64,000 nucleotides of DNA from NCBI RefSeq assembly GCF_004310345.1, contig NZ_SISK01000011.1:44969-108968 (forward strand), in the 5' to 3' direction. Of this stretch, positions 17,867 to 29,385 are shown piece by piece (position 1 is the first letter of the stretch; each line of letters starts with the position of its first letter). The position numbers were made by a program, and so were the translations under genes. Under the pieces are notes generated by a model, which saw nothing but the letters and a program-made list of their open reading frames with translations, made no database searches and was not told where the DNA came from. Source of the stretch: Paracoccus subflavus (lineage in GTDB: Bacteria; Pseudomonadota; Alphaproteobacteria; Rhodobacterales; Rhodobacteraceae).

Positions 17867-17890
17867 ACCTGCGCCAATAATCCCTATTTT
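17863..17890 (+). promoter_or_regulatory. Candidate promoter (heat-shock sigma-32 like) for ftsH
   Basis: TTGAAC (17863-17868, overlapping the tilS stop) is followed after 13 nt by CCCTATTT (17882-17889), close to the sigma-32 pattern TTGAA-N13-15-CCCCATNT. The same bases can also be read as a sigma-70 promoter, TTGAAC-N16-TATTTT. FtsH genes are sigma-32 controlled in several bacteria. The start codon is 33 nt downstream. Confidence 0.5.
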
Positions 17891-17922
17891 CAACGCAAAC
17901 GTCCTTCCCCCGGAGATCCGCC

Positions 17923-19812
17923 TTGGGCAATGCACGCAACCTCGCCTTCTGGGTCGTTCTGTTTCTGATGATCCTGGCGCTGTTCAACCTGTTCAGCGAC
18001 GGCGCGAACACCATGAACAGCCGGCAGATCAGCTATTCCGACTTCATCCAGCGGGTCGATAACGATCAGGTTGCCGGTGTGGTGATCGACGGTGAGGAGC
18101 TTGCGATCACCGGCACCGACGGAAACCAGTATTCGACCATTCGCCCCCAGGGCGAAGATATTGCCGAACGGCTGATCGCGCAGAATGTCGATGTCCGGGT
18201 CGTGCGCCAGCAGCAGTCGGGCTTCATGTCCCTGCTGGGGGTCTGGCTGCCCTTCATCCTGCTGATCGGGGTCTGGATCTTCTTCATGAACCGGATGCAG
18301 GGCGGCGGCAAAGGGGGTGCGATGGGCTTTGGCAAGTCGCGCGCCAAGCTTCTGACCGAAAAGCACGGCCGCGTCACATTCGACGACGTGGCGGGCATCG
18401 ACGAGGCCAAGGAAGAACTGGAAGAAATCGTCGAATTCCTCCGCAACCCGCAGAAGTTCAGTCGCCTGGGCGGCAAGATTCCCAAAGGCGCGCTGCTGGT
18501 CGGACCTCCGGGAACCGGCAAGACCCTGCTGGCCCGCGCCATCGCCGGCGAGGCGGGCGTGCCGTTCTTCACCATCTCGGGCTCGGACTTCGTGGAAATG
18601 TTCGTGGGCGTCGGCGCGTCCCGCGTCCGCGACATGTTCGAACAGGCCAAGAAATCCGCCCCCTGTATCGTCTTCATCGACGAGATCGACGCCGTGGGCC
18701 GTGCCCGTGGCGTAGGGATCGGCGGCGGCAACGACGAACGTGAACAGACGCTGAACCAGCTTCTGGTGGAAATGGACGGATTCGAGGCGAACGAGGGCAT
18801 CATCATCGTTGCCGCCACCAACCGCCGCGATGTTCTGGACCCCGCCCTGCTGCGTCCCGGCCGCTTTGACCGCCAGATCCATGTGCCCAATCCCGACATC
18901 AAGGGCCGCGAAAAGATCCTGTCGGTTCATGCCCGCAAGGTGCCGGTCGGCCCGGACGTGGATCTGCGCATCATCGCACGCGGCACGCCCGGTTTCTCGG
19001 GCGCCGACCTGATGAACCTGGTGAACGAGGCCGCGCTGATGGCCGCCCGCATCGGTCGCCGTTTTGTCAGCATGGAGGATTTCGAGAACGCCAAGGACAA
19101 GGTGATGCTGGGCGTCGAACGCCGCAGCATGGTCCTGACGCCGGAACAAAAGGAAAAGACCGCCTATCACGAGGCCGGCCATGCCGTCGTCGGGCTGTCG
19201 CTGCCGAAATGCGATCCGGTCTACAAGGCCACGATCATTCCGCGCGGCGGGGCCTTGGGGATGGTGGTGTCCCTGCCCGAAATCGACCGTCTCAACTTTC
19301 ACAAGGACGAGGCCAAGCAGAAGCTGGCGATGACCATGGCCGGCAAGGCCGCCGAGATCATCAAATACGGCGAAGAAGGCGTGTCCAACGGGCCGGCGGG
19401 CGATATCCAGCAGGCCAGTTCCCTTGCCCGTGCGATGGTGATGCGCTGGGGCATGTCCGACAAGGTCGGCAATATCGACTATGCCGAGGCGCACGAGGGC
19501 TATAACGGTTCGACCGGCGGCTTTTCGATTTCCGCGGCGACCAAGGAACTGATCGAGCAGGAAGTCCGCGATCTGATCGAGGAAGGCTATCAGACCGCGC
19601 GCCGCATCCTGCTGGAAAAGGAAACCGAATTCGAACGGATGGCCCAGGGCCTGTTGGAATACGAGACCCTCACCGGCGAGGAAATCGGCAAGATCCTGCG
19701 GGGCGAACCGCTTGGCGGTGATGACGATACGCCAAGCAGCCTGATCCCCTCGGTCACGGCAATTCCGAAGGCGGGCAAGCCAGCCACTGGTGGCGATCCC
19801 GCCCCGGCATGA
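17923..19812 (+). CDS. ftsH: ATP-dependent zinc metalloprotease FtsH
   Basis: Membrane-bound AAA+ protease for quality control of membrane and regulatory proteins, 629 residues. Two N-terminal membrane helices (about residues 9-25 and 103-122) flank a periplasmic domain. Walker A is GPPGTGKT (194-201), Walker B is '[11 protein letters not shown]', and the zinc motif HEAGH is at 416-420. The gene starts with TTG, preceded by GGAG at 7 nt; this N-terminus (M)GNARNLAFW matches the family, so TTG is very probably right. A good intrinsic terminator lies just downstream. Confidence 0.97.
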   Translation: MGNARNLAFWVVLFLMILALFNLFSDGANTMNSRQISYSDFIQRVDNDQVAGVVIDGEELAITGTDGNQYSTIRPQGEDIAERLIAQNVDVRVVRQQQSGFMSLLGVWLPFILLIGVWIFFMNRMQGGGKGGAMGFGKSRAKLLTEKHGRVTFDDVAGIDEAKEELEEIVEFLRNPQKFSRLGGKIPKGALLVGPPGTGKTLLARAIAGEAGVPFFTISGSDFVEMFVGVGASRVRDMFEQAKKSAPCIVFIDEIDAVGRARGVGIGGGNDEREQTLNQLLVEMDGFEANEGIIIVAATNRRDVLDPALLRPGRFDRQIHVPNPDIKGREKILSVHARKVPVGPDVDLRIIARGTPGFSGADLMNLVNEAALMAARIGRRFVSMEDFENAKDKVMLGVERRSMVLTPEQKEKTAYHEAGHAVVGLSLPKCDPVYKATIIPRGGALGMVVSLPEIDRLNFHKDEAKQKLAMTMAGKAAEIIKYGEEGVSNGPAGDIQQASSLARAMVMRWGMSDKVGNIDYAEAHEGYNGSTGGFSISAATKELIEQEVRDLIEEGYQTARRILLEKETEFERMAQGLLEYETLTGEEIGKILRGEPLGGDDDTPSSLIPSVTAIPKAGKPATGGDPAPA

Positions 19813-19821
19813 CGACCCCAT

Positions 19822-19850
19822 CCCCGGCCTTTGTGCCGGGGTCTTTCTTT
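19822..19850 (+). terminator. Intrinsic terminator after ftsH
   Basis: A perfect 7-bp stem CCCCGGC / GCCGGGG (19822-19828, 19835-19841) with loop CTTTGT is followed by TCTTTCTTT. It begins 10 nt after the ftsH stop and separates ftsH from the chorismate mutase gene. Confidence 0.85.
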
Positions 19851-19906
19851 ATGTCTTGCAGCCCGGTGCCGTCCGGTGCATCCCCCGCCAGATGATGGAG
19901 GGTCCG

Positions 19907-20206
19907 ATGCAGACAGACGACATCTCGGACATGAACACGCTGCGCGCCCATATCGACGCGCTTGACGAACAGGTGATCGGCCTGCTGGCACAGCGCCATG
20001 CCTTGATCGCCCGCGCCGCTCAGATCAAGAAACAGATCGGCCTGCCCGCCCGCATTGATGACCGGGTCGAGGAAGTTGTCGCAAATGCCGGCCGCCACGC
20101 CGCATTGCGCGGGCTGGACCGGACCTTGATCGAGAATATCTGGCGGCAACTGGTCGAGGCTGCGATCGCGCAGGAAGACCGCTATCTGAACGGAGATCGC
20201 CCGTGA
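19907..20206 (+). CDS. Chorismate mutase (AroQ/type II family)
   Basis: A 99-residue all-helical chorismate mutase domain protein, which converts chorismate to prephenate for Phe and Tyr synthesis. The pattern '[31 protein letters not shown]' gives the N-terminal helix with the conserved Arg and the following Lys, and '[17 protein letters not shown]' matches the C-terminal helix. The start MQTDDISDM has a GGAGG ribosome-binding site; earlier ATGs lie within or before that site. It shares a 4-nt overlap with folD. Isochorismate-pyruvate lyases of the PchB type have the same fold, so that activity cannot be excluded. Confidence 0.88.
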   Translation: MQTDDISDMNTLRAHIDALDEQVIGLLAQRHALIARAAQIKKQIGLPARIDDRVEEVVANAGRHAALRGLDRTLIENIWRQLVEAAIAQEDRYLNGDRP

Positions 20207-21092
20207 CCGCCACCCCGCCCATGACTGCACGACTGATCGACGGCAAGGCATTCGCCGCCGACCTGCGCGTCCGCATCGCAAGGGAAGTCGCGGCCCTGGA
20301 AAAGCGGGGCATCACCCCCGGCCTTGCCGCGGTCCTGGTGGGCGACAATCCGGCAAGCCAGGTCTATGTCCGGTCCAAGGGCCGGATGACGCAGGAGGTC
20401 GGCATGAACTCGTTCGAGCACCGCCTGTCCGCAGACACGCCGCAGGCCGACCTGCTGGCGCTGATCGGCCGGTTGAATGCCGATTCGGCGGTGAACGGCA
20501 TCCTTGTGCAACTGCCCCTGCCACGGCAGATGGACGAATCGGCGGTCATCAATGCCATCGACCCGGCCAAGGATGTGGACGGCTTTCACATCCAGAACGT
20601 CGGGCGGCTTGCGACGGGCCAGAAGGCGATGGTGCCCTGCACGCCGCTGGGCTGTCTGATGCTGTTGCGCGATCAGATGGGCGACCTGTCGGGCAAAAGC
20701 GCGCTTGTGATCGGGCGCAGCAATATCGTCGGCAAGCCGATGGCCCAGTTGCTGCTGCGTGACAGCGCGACGGTGACGATTGCCCATTCCCGGACCGCCA
20801 ACCTGCCCGACCTGTGCCGTCAGGCCGACATCATCGTGGCAGCGGTGGGCCAGCCGTGCTTCGTGCAGGGCGACTGGATCAAGCCGGGGGCGACGGTGAT
20901 CGACGTGGGCATCAACCGGGCCGGTGACCGGCTGATCGGCGACGTGGATTTCGACACGGCCCGCCATGTCGCAGGCGCCATCACCCCCGTCCCCGGCGGC
21001 GTCGGTCCCATGACAATCGCCTGCCTGCTGGCCAATACCCTGACCGCCACGGCGCGCGCCAACGGCCTGCCCGATCCCGAAGGGCTGACCCC

Positions 21093-21096
<4 letters not shown>
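20203..21096 (+). CDS. folD: Bifunctional methylenetetrahydrofolate dehydrogenase/cyclohydrolase FolD
   Basis: Interconverts methylene-, methenyl- and 10-formyl-tetrahydrofolate with NADP+. The protein has 297 residues; family signatures are 'GILVQLPLP', the NADP-binding '[20 protein letters not shown]' and '[18 protein letters not shown]'. I favour the GTG at 20203, which overlaps the preceding stop and has GGAG at a good distance. An ATG at 20221 ([11 protein letters not shown]) would also fit the family but has a poor ribosome-binding site. It is convergent with ruvB, and the two coding regions overlap by 4 nt at their stops. Confidence 0.96.
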
Positions 21097-22123
<1,027 letters not shown>

Positions 22124-22124
<1 letters not shown>

Positions 22125-23029
22125 CAGCGGCCCCAGGGACCGTCGTCGCGGCCGCTGCGCGGGATCGGCGAACGACGTTCGGCTGCAGCAGGGCCGTGGC
22201 CGTTCATCGCCATCAGCCGGGCGATCCGTTCCTCGGTCGGGGGATGGGTGGCAAACAGGCTGTCCATGCGCAACCCGTTCAGCGGGTTGATGATGAACAA
22301 GGAGGCCGCCGCCGGGTTCTTTTCCGCCGGAATGTTCAGCGTCCGCCCCGCCAGTTGCGAAATCCGCGCCAGGGCCGAGGCCAGGGCCTGCGGCTGGCCG
22401 CTGATCTGCGCGCCTGTCGCGTCGGCCTCGTATTCGCGGGCGCGGGAAATGGCCATCTGCACCATCATCGCGGCCAGCGGCGCAAAGATCATCGCCAGGA
22501 TCGCGCCCAGGCCACCGCCCCGGTCGTCGCGCCCGCCGGTGAACAGCATCATGTTGCCCATCATGGCAATGGCGCCCGCCATGGTCGCGGTGACGGTCAT
22601 GGTCAGCGTGTCGCGGTGCTTGATATGGGCCAGTTCATGCGCGATCACGCCCGCAATTTCATCCCGCGACAGGCTGGCGACCAAGCCCTGAGTCACCGCG
22701 ACCGCAGAGTTTTCCGGGTTGCGGCCCGTCGCGAATGCATTGGGTTGCTGGGTCGGCAAAAGATACAGTTTCGGCATCGGCAGGTCGGCCCGCCGCGCCA
22801 GTTCGGCGGTCAGCGCGTAAAGATCGCCGCCCTGTTGCGGCGACAGTTCCACCGCGCCCTGCTGGCGCAGCACCATCTTGTCGCTGTTCCACCAGGAAAA
22901 AACGTTCATGCCGCCGGCCAGCACCAGCGCCATGACCGCGCCGCCCTGTCCGCCCAGCATCCAGCCCAGGGCCATGACCAGGGCGGTCATGGCGGCCATC
23001 AGGACAAAGACCTTTGCGTTTCCGTGCAT
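22124..23029 (-). CDS. htpX: Zinc metalloprotease HtpX
   Basis: Integral membrane M48-family protease that degrades damaged membrane proteins and partly overlaps FtsH in function. The 301-residue protein has two N-terminal membrane helices, then the zinc site HELAH in '[14 protein letters not shown]', two further hydrophobic segments and '[13 protein letters not shown]', which supplies the third ligand. The start [12 protein letters not shown] has a G-rich ribosome-binding site; an ATG 18 nt upstream, overlapping the ruvA stop, is an alternative. Its location inside the ruv cluster is unusual compared with the common ruvCAB order. Confidence 0.94.
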
Positions 23030-23043
23030 CGTCAACCCCCGCG

Positions 23044-23733
23044 TCATTCCTTGGGCGCAAGCAGGCGCAGCGCCGCCCGGATCAACGCGGGCGTTTGGGC
23101 GGTGGGTTCCCGCGCCTGCGCCTCGGCCACGGCCTGGGCCGCTTCGCTGGCAGCATAGCCCAGATTGGTCAGGGCGGACAGCGCCTCGGACGTGGCGCGG
23201 GCGGCCAGCATCGCGTCGGACGGTGCGGCGGGCCTGGCTGCGGGGGGCGTGGCGGTTTCGATGACCGCTGCATCGGCCTCGACCATCGTCACGCCCATGT
23301 CCACCGACAGCGTCGCGCCCAGGGCCATGATCGCGGGCGCCTTGTCTTTCAGTTCCAGCACCACCCGCTGCGCCAGCTTCGGACCCACACCGTTGGCCTT
23401 GCGGACCATGGCCCAGTCACCCAGTGCGATCGCGCGCGCCAGCCCTTCGGGGCCAAGCGTGCCCAGGATCGCCAGCGACACCTTGGCGCCGACGCCCTGC
23501 ACGCCGGTCAGCAGCCGGTGCCATTCCTTTTCCAGCATCGACGCAAAGCCGAACAGTTGCAGCAGATCCTCGCGCACCATCAGGTCGGTATAAAGCGCGA
23601 CCGCCTGCCCCACCGGCGGCAGGCTGGCCGCGGTGCGTTCGCTGACATGGACGATATAGCCGACGCCGCGCACGTCGATCAGGACGTGATCGCGGGCCCG
23701 ATGCAGGATGATCCCGGCGATGCGCCCGATCAT
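23044..23733 (-). CDS. ruvA: Holliday junction DNA-binding protein RuvA
   Basis: RuvA binds the four-way junction as a tetramer and recruits RuvB; 229 residues. The N-terminal OB fold starts [31 protein letters not shown], two helix-hairpin-helix motifs follow ('[18 protein letters not shown]', '[22 protein letters not shown]'), and a flexible linker leads to the C-terminal RuvB-binding helix domain (about residues 180-229). The ATG overlaps the ruvC stop (ATGA). A longer open frame extends upstream within ruvC and is not used. Confidence 0.97.
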   Translation of the reverse strand: MIGRIAGIILHRARDHVLIDVRGVGYIVHVSERTAASLPPVGQAVALYTDLMVREDLLQLFGFASMLEKEWHRLLTGVQGVGAKVSLAILGTLGPEGLARAIALGDWAMVRKANGVGPKLAQRVVLELKDKAPAIMALGATLSVDMGVTMVEADAAVIETATPPAARPAAPSDAMLAARATSEALSALTNLGYAASEAAQAVAEAQAREPTAQTPALIRAALRLLAPKE

Positions 23734-24227
23734 GCGGACCGTTCCACGATGCGCAGCGACCGGCCCTGCAGATGGCGGGCATGGCAGATGGCGATGGCCA
23801 GCGCGTCGGCCGCGTCGGCGCTGTCGAAGACGACACCGGGAAGCTGGACCTTTACCATGTGCTGCACCTGTTCCTTGCCGGCGTGTCCCACGCCGACCAC
23901 GGTCTTCTTCACAGCATTCGGGGCGTATTCGCCGATGGCCAGCCCCGCCTCGGCGGGTGCCAGCAGGGCGATGCCGCGTGCCTGTCCCAGCTTCAGCGTG
24001 CCGACCGCGTCCTTGTTGACAAAAGTCTGTTCCACCGCCGCGGCATCGGGCGCATGGGCCGCGATCACCCCGCACAGTCCGCGATACAGTTGCGACAGCC
24101 GTGTGCCCAGATCGCCCGCCTCGGTCTGGATCACGCCGTTGGCGATATGGCGCAGGCGCGAACCATCGACGGCGATCACGCCCCAGCCCATGTTCCTCAG
24201 CCCAGGATCGATGCCCAGAACCCGCAT
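23730..24227 (-). CDS. ruvC: Holliday junction resolvase RuvC
   Basis: Endonuclease that resolves Holliday junctions; 165 residues. The first catalytic aspartate is D7 in '[17 protein letters not shown]', '[10 protein letters not shown]' carries the second acidic residue, and '[13 protein letters not shown]' supplies the C-terminal acidic pair. The start MRVLGIDPG is standard for the family. It overlaps ruvA by 4 nt. I see no LexA-type GAAC-N7-GAAC site directly before it. Confidence 0.97.
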   Translation of the reverse strand: MRVLGIDPGLRNMGWGVIAVDGSRLRHIANGVIQTEAGDLGTRLSQLYRGLCGVIAAHAPDAAAVEQTFVNKDAVGTLKLGQARGIALLAPAEAGLAIGEYAPNAVKKTVVGVGHAGKEQVQHMVKVQLPGVVFDSADAADALAIAICHARHLQGRSLRIVERSA

Positions 24228-24284
24228 GACGCCCCTTTCGTTTTCCGAAGGACTAGCACGAAAGGCGAACATTTGCCTAGGGGC

Positions 24285-27200
24285 CTATTCCTCGATCACG
24301 TCCAGGACGCCGGGAACGGCGCGCAGGGCCTGGCGGGCGGGGGTGGTCAGGGGGGCATCGTTCGCGACCTCGATCTCGATCACCGTGCCGCCGTCGCGGA
24401 GGCGCAGCACAACCGGGCCCCGAGAGCGGGCGGGGACGGTGATCTCGGTCCGGATGCGGGCCAGCGTCTCGGCCAGGCGGGCGATGGTGTCGCCGCCCTG
24501 CATCTCGACCGCCAGGCAGCCCGCGCCCGCATCGGCCACCACGTTGTCCAGCAGATCAATCGCATTCGCCAGCATCTTCACCCCATCGCCAGATGGTTCG
24601 GCCTTGACCTGCAGGACCACGTTCTGTCCCGGTTCCAGCCGGTCGCGGGATGCCGTCAGCAGGTCGGAAAACACCGTCACCTCGTAAAGCCCGGTCGGGT
24701 CGGACAGGCTGACAAAGGCATAGGGCGTGCCCTTGGCCGACTTGCGTTCCATTCGCGCGGCGACCGTGCCGGCGATGCTGGCAACCAGCGGCCCGCCCAG
24801 CGCCGCTTGGCCGATTTCGGCCAGGGTCTGGACCTTCTTGCGCCTCAGCGCGGGCAGGTAGTCGTCAAGAGGATGGCCCGACAGATAGAACCCGATGGCC
24901 TTGTGCTCCTCGCCCAGCTTTTCGGTGGGCAGCCAGACGGGGGCAATGGGCGCACGGGGCGGCGGCAGATCCTCGCCCCCGCCGAACAGCGATGTCTGGC
25001 TGGACGCCGCCTGATCCTGCACCGCCGCCGACCAGGCACACAGCGCATCCAGCCCTTTCAGGATGCGGGCGCGGTTGTCGTCCAGGCCGTCAAAGGCCCC
25101 GGCGCGGGCCAGCATTTCCAACGGGCGCTTGCCTACGCGCTTCATGTCCACGCGGCGGGCAAAATCGTGAAGATCGCCGAACGGCGTGTCGCCGCGGGCT
25201 TCGTGGATCAGCTTCATCGCCTCGATGCCCACGCCTTTCAATGCGCCGAGGGCGTAGTGGATGCGGCCTTCCTGCACGCTGAAAGTGGGGGCCGACCGGT
25301 TCACGCAGGGCGGCACGATCTCGATCCCCATCCGGTCGCATTCGCGTTTGTAGACAGCCAGCTTGTCGGTCAGGTGGATATCGCAGTTCATCACCGCGGC
25401 CATGAACTCGACCGGGTGGTTCGCCTTGAGCCACGCCGTCTGATAGCTGACCACGGCATAGGCCGCCGCGTGCGATTTGTTGAAACCGTAGTTGGCGAAC
25501 TTTTCCAGCAGATCAAAGACCTCGCCCGCCTTCTTGGCGTCCACGCCGTTTGCCACCGCGCCATCGACGAATTTCGGGCGCTCCTTGGCCATTTCGCTGG
25601 CGATCTTCTTGCCCATCGCGCGGCGCAGCAGGTCGGCGCCGCCCAGCGAATAGCCCGCCATGACCTGCGCGATCTGCATCACCTGTTCCTGATAGACGAT
25701 GATGCCCTGCGTTTCGGCCAGGATATGGTCGATGCTGGGATGGATGGATTCCAGTTTCCGCAGGCCGTTCTTGACCTCGCAATAGGTGGGGATGTTCTCC
25801 ATCGGGCCGGGACGGTACAGCGCCACCAGCGCCACGATATCCTCGATGCAGGTGGGGCGCATCCGGCGCAGCGCGTCCATCATGCCGCTGGATTCCACCT
25901 GGAACACGGCAACAGTACGGGCACTGGCGAACAGGTCGTAGCTGGCCTTGTCGTCCAGCGGGATATGGGCGATCTGGTTTTCGGTGCCGGACGGAGGGTC
26001 GTAGATCTGTCGCCCGTCCGCCGCGACATGCAGCGGCCGGCCCTGCCCGTTGATCAGGTCCACCGCGTTCTGGATGACGGTCAGCGTCTTCAGGCCCAGG
26101 AAGTCGAACTTGACCAGCCCGGCCTGTTCCACCCATTTCATGTTGAACTGCGTGGCCGGCATGTCCGAGGCCGGATCGCGATACAGCGGCACCAGCCGGT
26201 CCAGCGGGCGGTCGCCGATCACCACGCCCGCCGCATGGGTGGATGCGTTGCGGTACAGACCTTCCAGCTTTTCGGCGTAATCCAGCAGCCGGGCCACCAC
26301 CTCCTCGCGCGCGGCCTCGCGCAGGCGGGGTTCGTCGGCGCGGGCACGCGCGATGCTGACGGGCTTGACGCCCTCCAGCGGGATCATCTTGGACAGGCGG
26401 TCCACCTGGCCGAATGGCATCTGCAGCACGCGGCCCACGTCGCGCACCGCGGCCTTGGACAGCAGCGCGCCGAAGGTGATGATCTGGCCCACCTTGTCCT
26501 TGCCGTAACGGTCCTGGACATAGCGGATCACCTCCTCGCGCCGGTCCATGCAGAAGTCGATGTCGAAATCGGGCATGGACACGCGTTCGGGGTTCAGGAA
26601 CCGTTCGAACAGCAGGTTATAGCGCAGCGGATCCAGGTCGGTGATGGTCAGCGCATAGGCCACCAGCGACCCCGCCCCCGAACCCCGGCCCGGACCCACG
26701 GGAATGTCGTGATCCTTGGCCCATTTGATGAAATCGGCCACGATCAGGAAATAGCCGGGAAAGCCCATCTGCTCGATGATGCCCAGCTCAAACTCCAGCC
26801 GGGCCTGGTATTCCTCGACCGGGACGGCATGGGGGATGACGCGCAGCCGCGCCTCCAGCCCGGCGCGGGCCTGACGGCGCAGCTCGTCCACCTCGTCGTC
26901 GGCGAATCGGGGCAGGATCGGGGCATGCTTTTTCACCGCAAAGGCGCAGCGGCGGGCGATTTCCACGGTGTTCTCCAGCGCCTCGGGCAGGTCGGCGAAC
27001 AGCACCGCCATTTCCTCGGCCGACTTGAAGTAATGCTGCGGCGTCAGGCGGCGGCGGGGCTGTGACTGGTCCACATAGGCCTTTTCGGCGATGCAGATCA
27101 GCGCGTCATGGGCCTCGAACATGTCGGGCCTGGCGAAATAGACGTCGTTCGTGGCGACCAGCGGCAGGGATTTCGCATAGGCCAGATCGATCAGCCCGGC

Positions 27201-27770
27201 CTCGGACGCGGCCTCGGCGGCCATCAGATGGCCGTTCTCGCCCGGATGGCGCTGCAGTTCGACGTAAAGCCGGGTCGGAAAGGCTGCGGCCAGCCGGTCG
27301 GCCAGGGCATCGGCCCTGTCCCCCTGCCCCTGCGCGATCAGGCAGCCCAGCGGCCCGGCAGGCCCGCCGGTCAGGCAAATCAGCCCCTCGGCATGGGCGC
27401 ACAACTCGTCCACCGTGACATGCGGCAGGGCGCCGCCATCGCGCAGATACAGGCAGGACGACAGCGCCATCAGGTTCAGCCAGCCCGCCTGATTCTGCGC
27501 CAGCAGCACCATCGGCCCGGTGGCATGGCTTGAAATTTCGGGGGCCTGCACGGTGATCTGGCAGCCGATGATCGGCTGGACGCCCTTGTCCATCGCCTTT
27601 ACGCTGAATTCCAGGGCCGCGAACAGGGCGTTGGTGTCGGTCAGCGCCACGGCCGGCATTCCGGCATCCGCCGCCAGTCCGGGCAGCTTGCCCACCGGGA
27701 TTGCACCTTCCAGCAACGAATGTTCGGAATGTGTGCGAAGGTGAATGAATCGGGGGGGGTGCGCGGGCAT
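24285..27770 (-). CDS. dnaE: DNA polymerase III subunit alpha
   Basis: Replicative polymerase, 1161 residues, the normal DnaE1 length. Domains in order: PHP domain ('FIHLRTHSEHSLLEGAIPVG'), polymerase palm with the catalytic aspartates in 'PDFDIDFCMDRREEVI', fingers ('NKSHAAAYAVVSYQTAWLKANHPVEFMAAVM'), helix-hairpin-helix and OB fold ('LASIAGTVAARMERKS'), and a C-terminal domain. The start MPAHPPRFIHL is consistent with relatives. A long open frame on the opposite strand (23772-27065) is a by-product of GC-rich codon use. Confidence 0.98.
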   Translation of the reverse strand: MPAHPPRFIHLRTHSEHSLLEGAIPVGKLPGLAADAGMPAVALTDTNALFAALEFSVKAMDKGVQPIIGCQITVQAPEISSHATGPMVLLAQNQAGWLNLMALSSCLYLRDGGALPHVTVDELCAHAEGLICLTGGPAGPLGCLIAQGQGDRADALADRLAAAFPTRLYVELQRHPGENGHLMAAEAASEAGLIDLAYAKSLPLVATNDVYFARPDMFEAHDALICIAEKAYVDQSQPRRRLTPQHYFKSAEEMAVLFADLPEALENTVEIARRCAFAVKKHAPILPRFADDEVDELRRQARAGLEARLRVIPHAVPVEEYQARLEFELGIIEQMGFPGYFLIVADFIKWAKDHDIPVGPGRGSGAGSLVAYALTITDLDPLRYNLLFERFLNPERVSMPDFDIDFCMDRREEVIRYVQDRYGKDKVGQIITFGALLSKAAVRDVGRVLQMPFGQVDRLSKMIPLEGVKPVSIARARADEPRLREAAREEVVARLLDYAEKLEGLYRNASTHAAGVVIGDRPLDRLVPLYRDPASDMPATQFNMKWVEQAGLVKFDFLGLKTLTVIQNAVDLINGQGRPLHVAADGRQIYDPPSGTENQIAHIPLDDKASYDLFASARTVAVFQVESSGMMDALRRMRPTCIEDIVALVALYRPGPMENIPTYCEVKNGLRKLESIHPSIDHILAETQGIIVYQEQVMQIAQVMAGYSLGGADLLRRAMGKKIASEMAKERPKFVDGAVANGVDAKKAGEVFDLLEKFANYGFNKSHAAAYAVVSYQTAWLKANHPVEFMAAVMNCDIHLTDKLAVYKRECDRMGIEIVPPCVNRSAPTFSVQEGRIHYALGALKGVGIEAMKLIHEARGDTPFGDLHDFARRVDMKRVGKRPLEMLARAGAFDGLDDNRARILKGLDALCAWSAAVQDQAASSQTSLFGGGEDLPPPRAPIAPVWLPTEKLGEEHKAIGFYLSGHPLDDYLPALRRKKVQTLAEIGQAALGGPLVASIAGTVAARMERKSAKGTPYAFVSLSDPTGLYEVTVFSDLLTASRDRLEPGQNVVLQVKAEPSGDGVKMLANAIDLLDNVVADAGAGCLAVEMQGGDTIARLAETLARIRTEITVPARSRGPVVLRLRDGGTVIEIEVANDAPLTTPARQALRAVPGVLDVIEE

Positions 27771-27806
27771 ATCCGGTTTTTATCGCGAACTGTCGAAACA
27801 GCGCAA

Positions 27807-27834
27807 TTGCCCAAGACCATCCGACCGGGATAAG
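27807..27834 (+). promoter_or_regulatory. Candidate promoter for the BMP-type ABC importer
   Basis: TTGCCC (27807-27812), 16 nt, then GATAAG (27829-27834), 31 nt before the TTG start of the ATPase gene in the divergent dnaE/importer gap. Moderate match only. Confidence 0.35.
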
Positions 27835-27864
27835 CAGGACAAGGACTTGACCAAGGGGACAAAT

Positions 27865-29385
27865 TTGACCGACGCGGCAGTTTTCCGGGCACAGGGGATC
27901 GGCAAATCCTATCCCGGCGTCCGCGCCAATGATGACGTGTCCTTTTCGGTCGAGGCGGGGGAAATCCACGCCCTGCTGGGCGAGAACGGCGCGGGCAAGT
28001 CCACCCTGGTCAAGATGATCTATGGCCTCGTGCGTCCCGATGACGGCGAGATGACGCTGAACGGCCAGCCGCACCAACCTGCCGATCCCCGCGCGGCGCG
28101 GGCTGCGGGCGTGGCCATGGTGTTCCAGCATTTTTCGCTGTTCGACGCGCTGACGGTCGCCGAAAACATCGCCCTGGGGATGGAGAACCCGCCCCACCGG
28201 CACGCCTTGTCGGCCCGGATCGCGCAGGTCAGCCAGGATTTCGGCCTGCCCCTGAACCCCGCGCGCCGTGTCGTCACCCTGTCGGCGGGCGAGCGCCAGC
28301 GGGTCGAGATCATCCGCTGCCTGCTGCAGAACCCGCGCCTGCTGATCATGGACGAACCCACCAGCGTCCTGACCCCGCAAGAGGCCGAGTTGTTGTTCGC
28401 CACCCTGCGCAAGCTGGCCGACGGGGGAACGGCGATCCTGTATATCAGCCACAAGCTTGACGAAATCCGCGCCCATTGCGACCGCGCCACGATCCTGCGC
28501 CATGGCCGCGTGGTGGACAGTTGCGATCCCCGCGCCCACTCCGCCCGCACCCTGGCGGCAATGATGGTGGGCGGCGAGATGCGCCCCATCGACCGCAGCG
28601 GACGCCGGACGGGCGAGGTTCTTTTGCAGGTGCGCGCCCTGTCCCAGCCCGCCCCCACGGCCGAAGGCACGGCGCTGAAGGGCGTTACCCTGACCCTGCG
28701 CGCGGGCGAGATCCTGGGCATCGGCGGGGTTGCGGGCAACGGCCAGGACGAGTTGCTGGCCGCGCTGTCGGGCGAGGTTCGCAGCGCCCCCGGCACCGTT
28801 CTGCTGGAAGGCGCCGACCTGTCCCGCCTCGGCCCCGAGGGCCGCAGGGTGGCAGGCCTTCTGGCCGCGCCCGAGGACCGGCTGGGCCATGCCGCTGTTC
28901 CGGATTTCAGCCTGACGGACAACACGCTGCTGACCGCAGGGGCGCGCAAGGGACTGGTCCGCAAGGGATTGATCGACCGCCCCGCCGCCCGCGCCTATGC
29001 CGCCGATGTCATCCGCGCCTTCGACGTGCGCACCCCCGGACCCGGCACCACCGCCAAGGCCCTGTCGGGCGGCAACCTGCAAAAATTCGTCATCGGCCGA
29101 GAGGTCATGCAGACCCCCCGCGTGCTGGCGGTGAACCAGCCCACCTGGGGCGTCGATGCGGGCGCCGCCGCCGCCGTGCGCCAGTCGCTGCTGGATCTGG
29201 CGCGATCGGGCGCGGGCGTGATCGTGATCTCTCAGGATCTGGATGAACTGCTGGAGCTTTCAGACCGCTTCTGCGCCCTGAACGAGGGCCGCCTGTCCGA
29301 TCCCGTCACGACCGAGGGGCTGACCCTGGACCGGATCGGCCTGATGCTGGGCGGCGCGCACGGGATGGAGGTCGCCCATCCATGA
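27865..29385 (+). CDS. BMP-family ABC transporter, double ATPase (nucleoside-type)
   Basis: ATP-binding protein with two tandem ABC domains, 506 residues, of the RbsA/YufO type used by importers with BMP-family binding proteins. The first domain has Walker A 'GENGAGKST', signature 'LSAGERQRVEI' and Walker B 'LLIMDEPTSVL'. The second has a degenerate P-loop 'GGVAGNGQDELL' and signature 'LSGGNLQKFVIG', as usual for the group. No ATG fits: the best start is TTG at 27865 with AAGGGG 6 nt upstream. Another TTG at 27847 is possible. The stop overlaps the next permease start by 4 nt. Confidence 0.9.
   Translation: MTDAAVFRAQGIGKSYPGVRANDDVSFSVEAGEIHALLGENGAGKSTLVKMIYGLVRPDDGEMTLNGQPHQPADPRAARAAGVAMVFQHFSLFDALTVAENIALGMENPPHRHALSARIAQVSQDFGLPLNPARRVVTLSAGERQRVEIIRCLLQNPRLLIMDEPTSVLTPQEAELLFATLRKLADGGTAILYISHKLDEIRAHCDRATILRHGRVVDSCDPRAHSARTLAAMMVGGEMRPIDRSGRRTGEVLLQVRALSQPAPTAEGTALKGVTLTLRAGEILGIGGVAGNGQDELLAALSGEVRSAPGTVLLEGADLSRLGPEGRRVAGLLAAPEDRLGHAAVPDFSLTDNTLLTAGARKGLVRKGLIDRPAARAYAADVIRAFDVRTPGPGTTAKALSGGNLQKFVIGREVMQTPRVLAVNQPTWGVDAGAAAAVRQSLLDLARSGAGVIVISQDLDELLELSDRFCALNEGRLSDPVTTEGLTLDRIGLMLGGAHGMEVAHP

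Noticed and set aside
23772..27065. A 1097-codon open frame on the plus strand opposite ruvC and dnaE
   Set aside because: dnaE on the other strand has full domain evidence; the antisense translation is rich in His, Gln, Gly and Arg and shows no domain.
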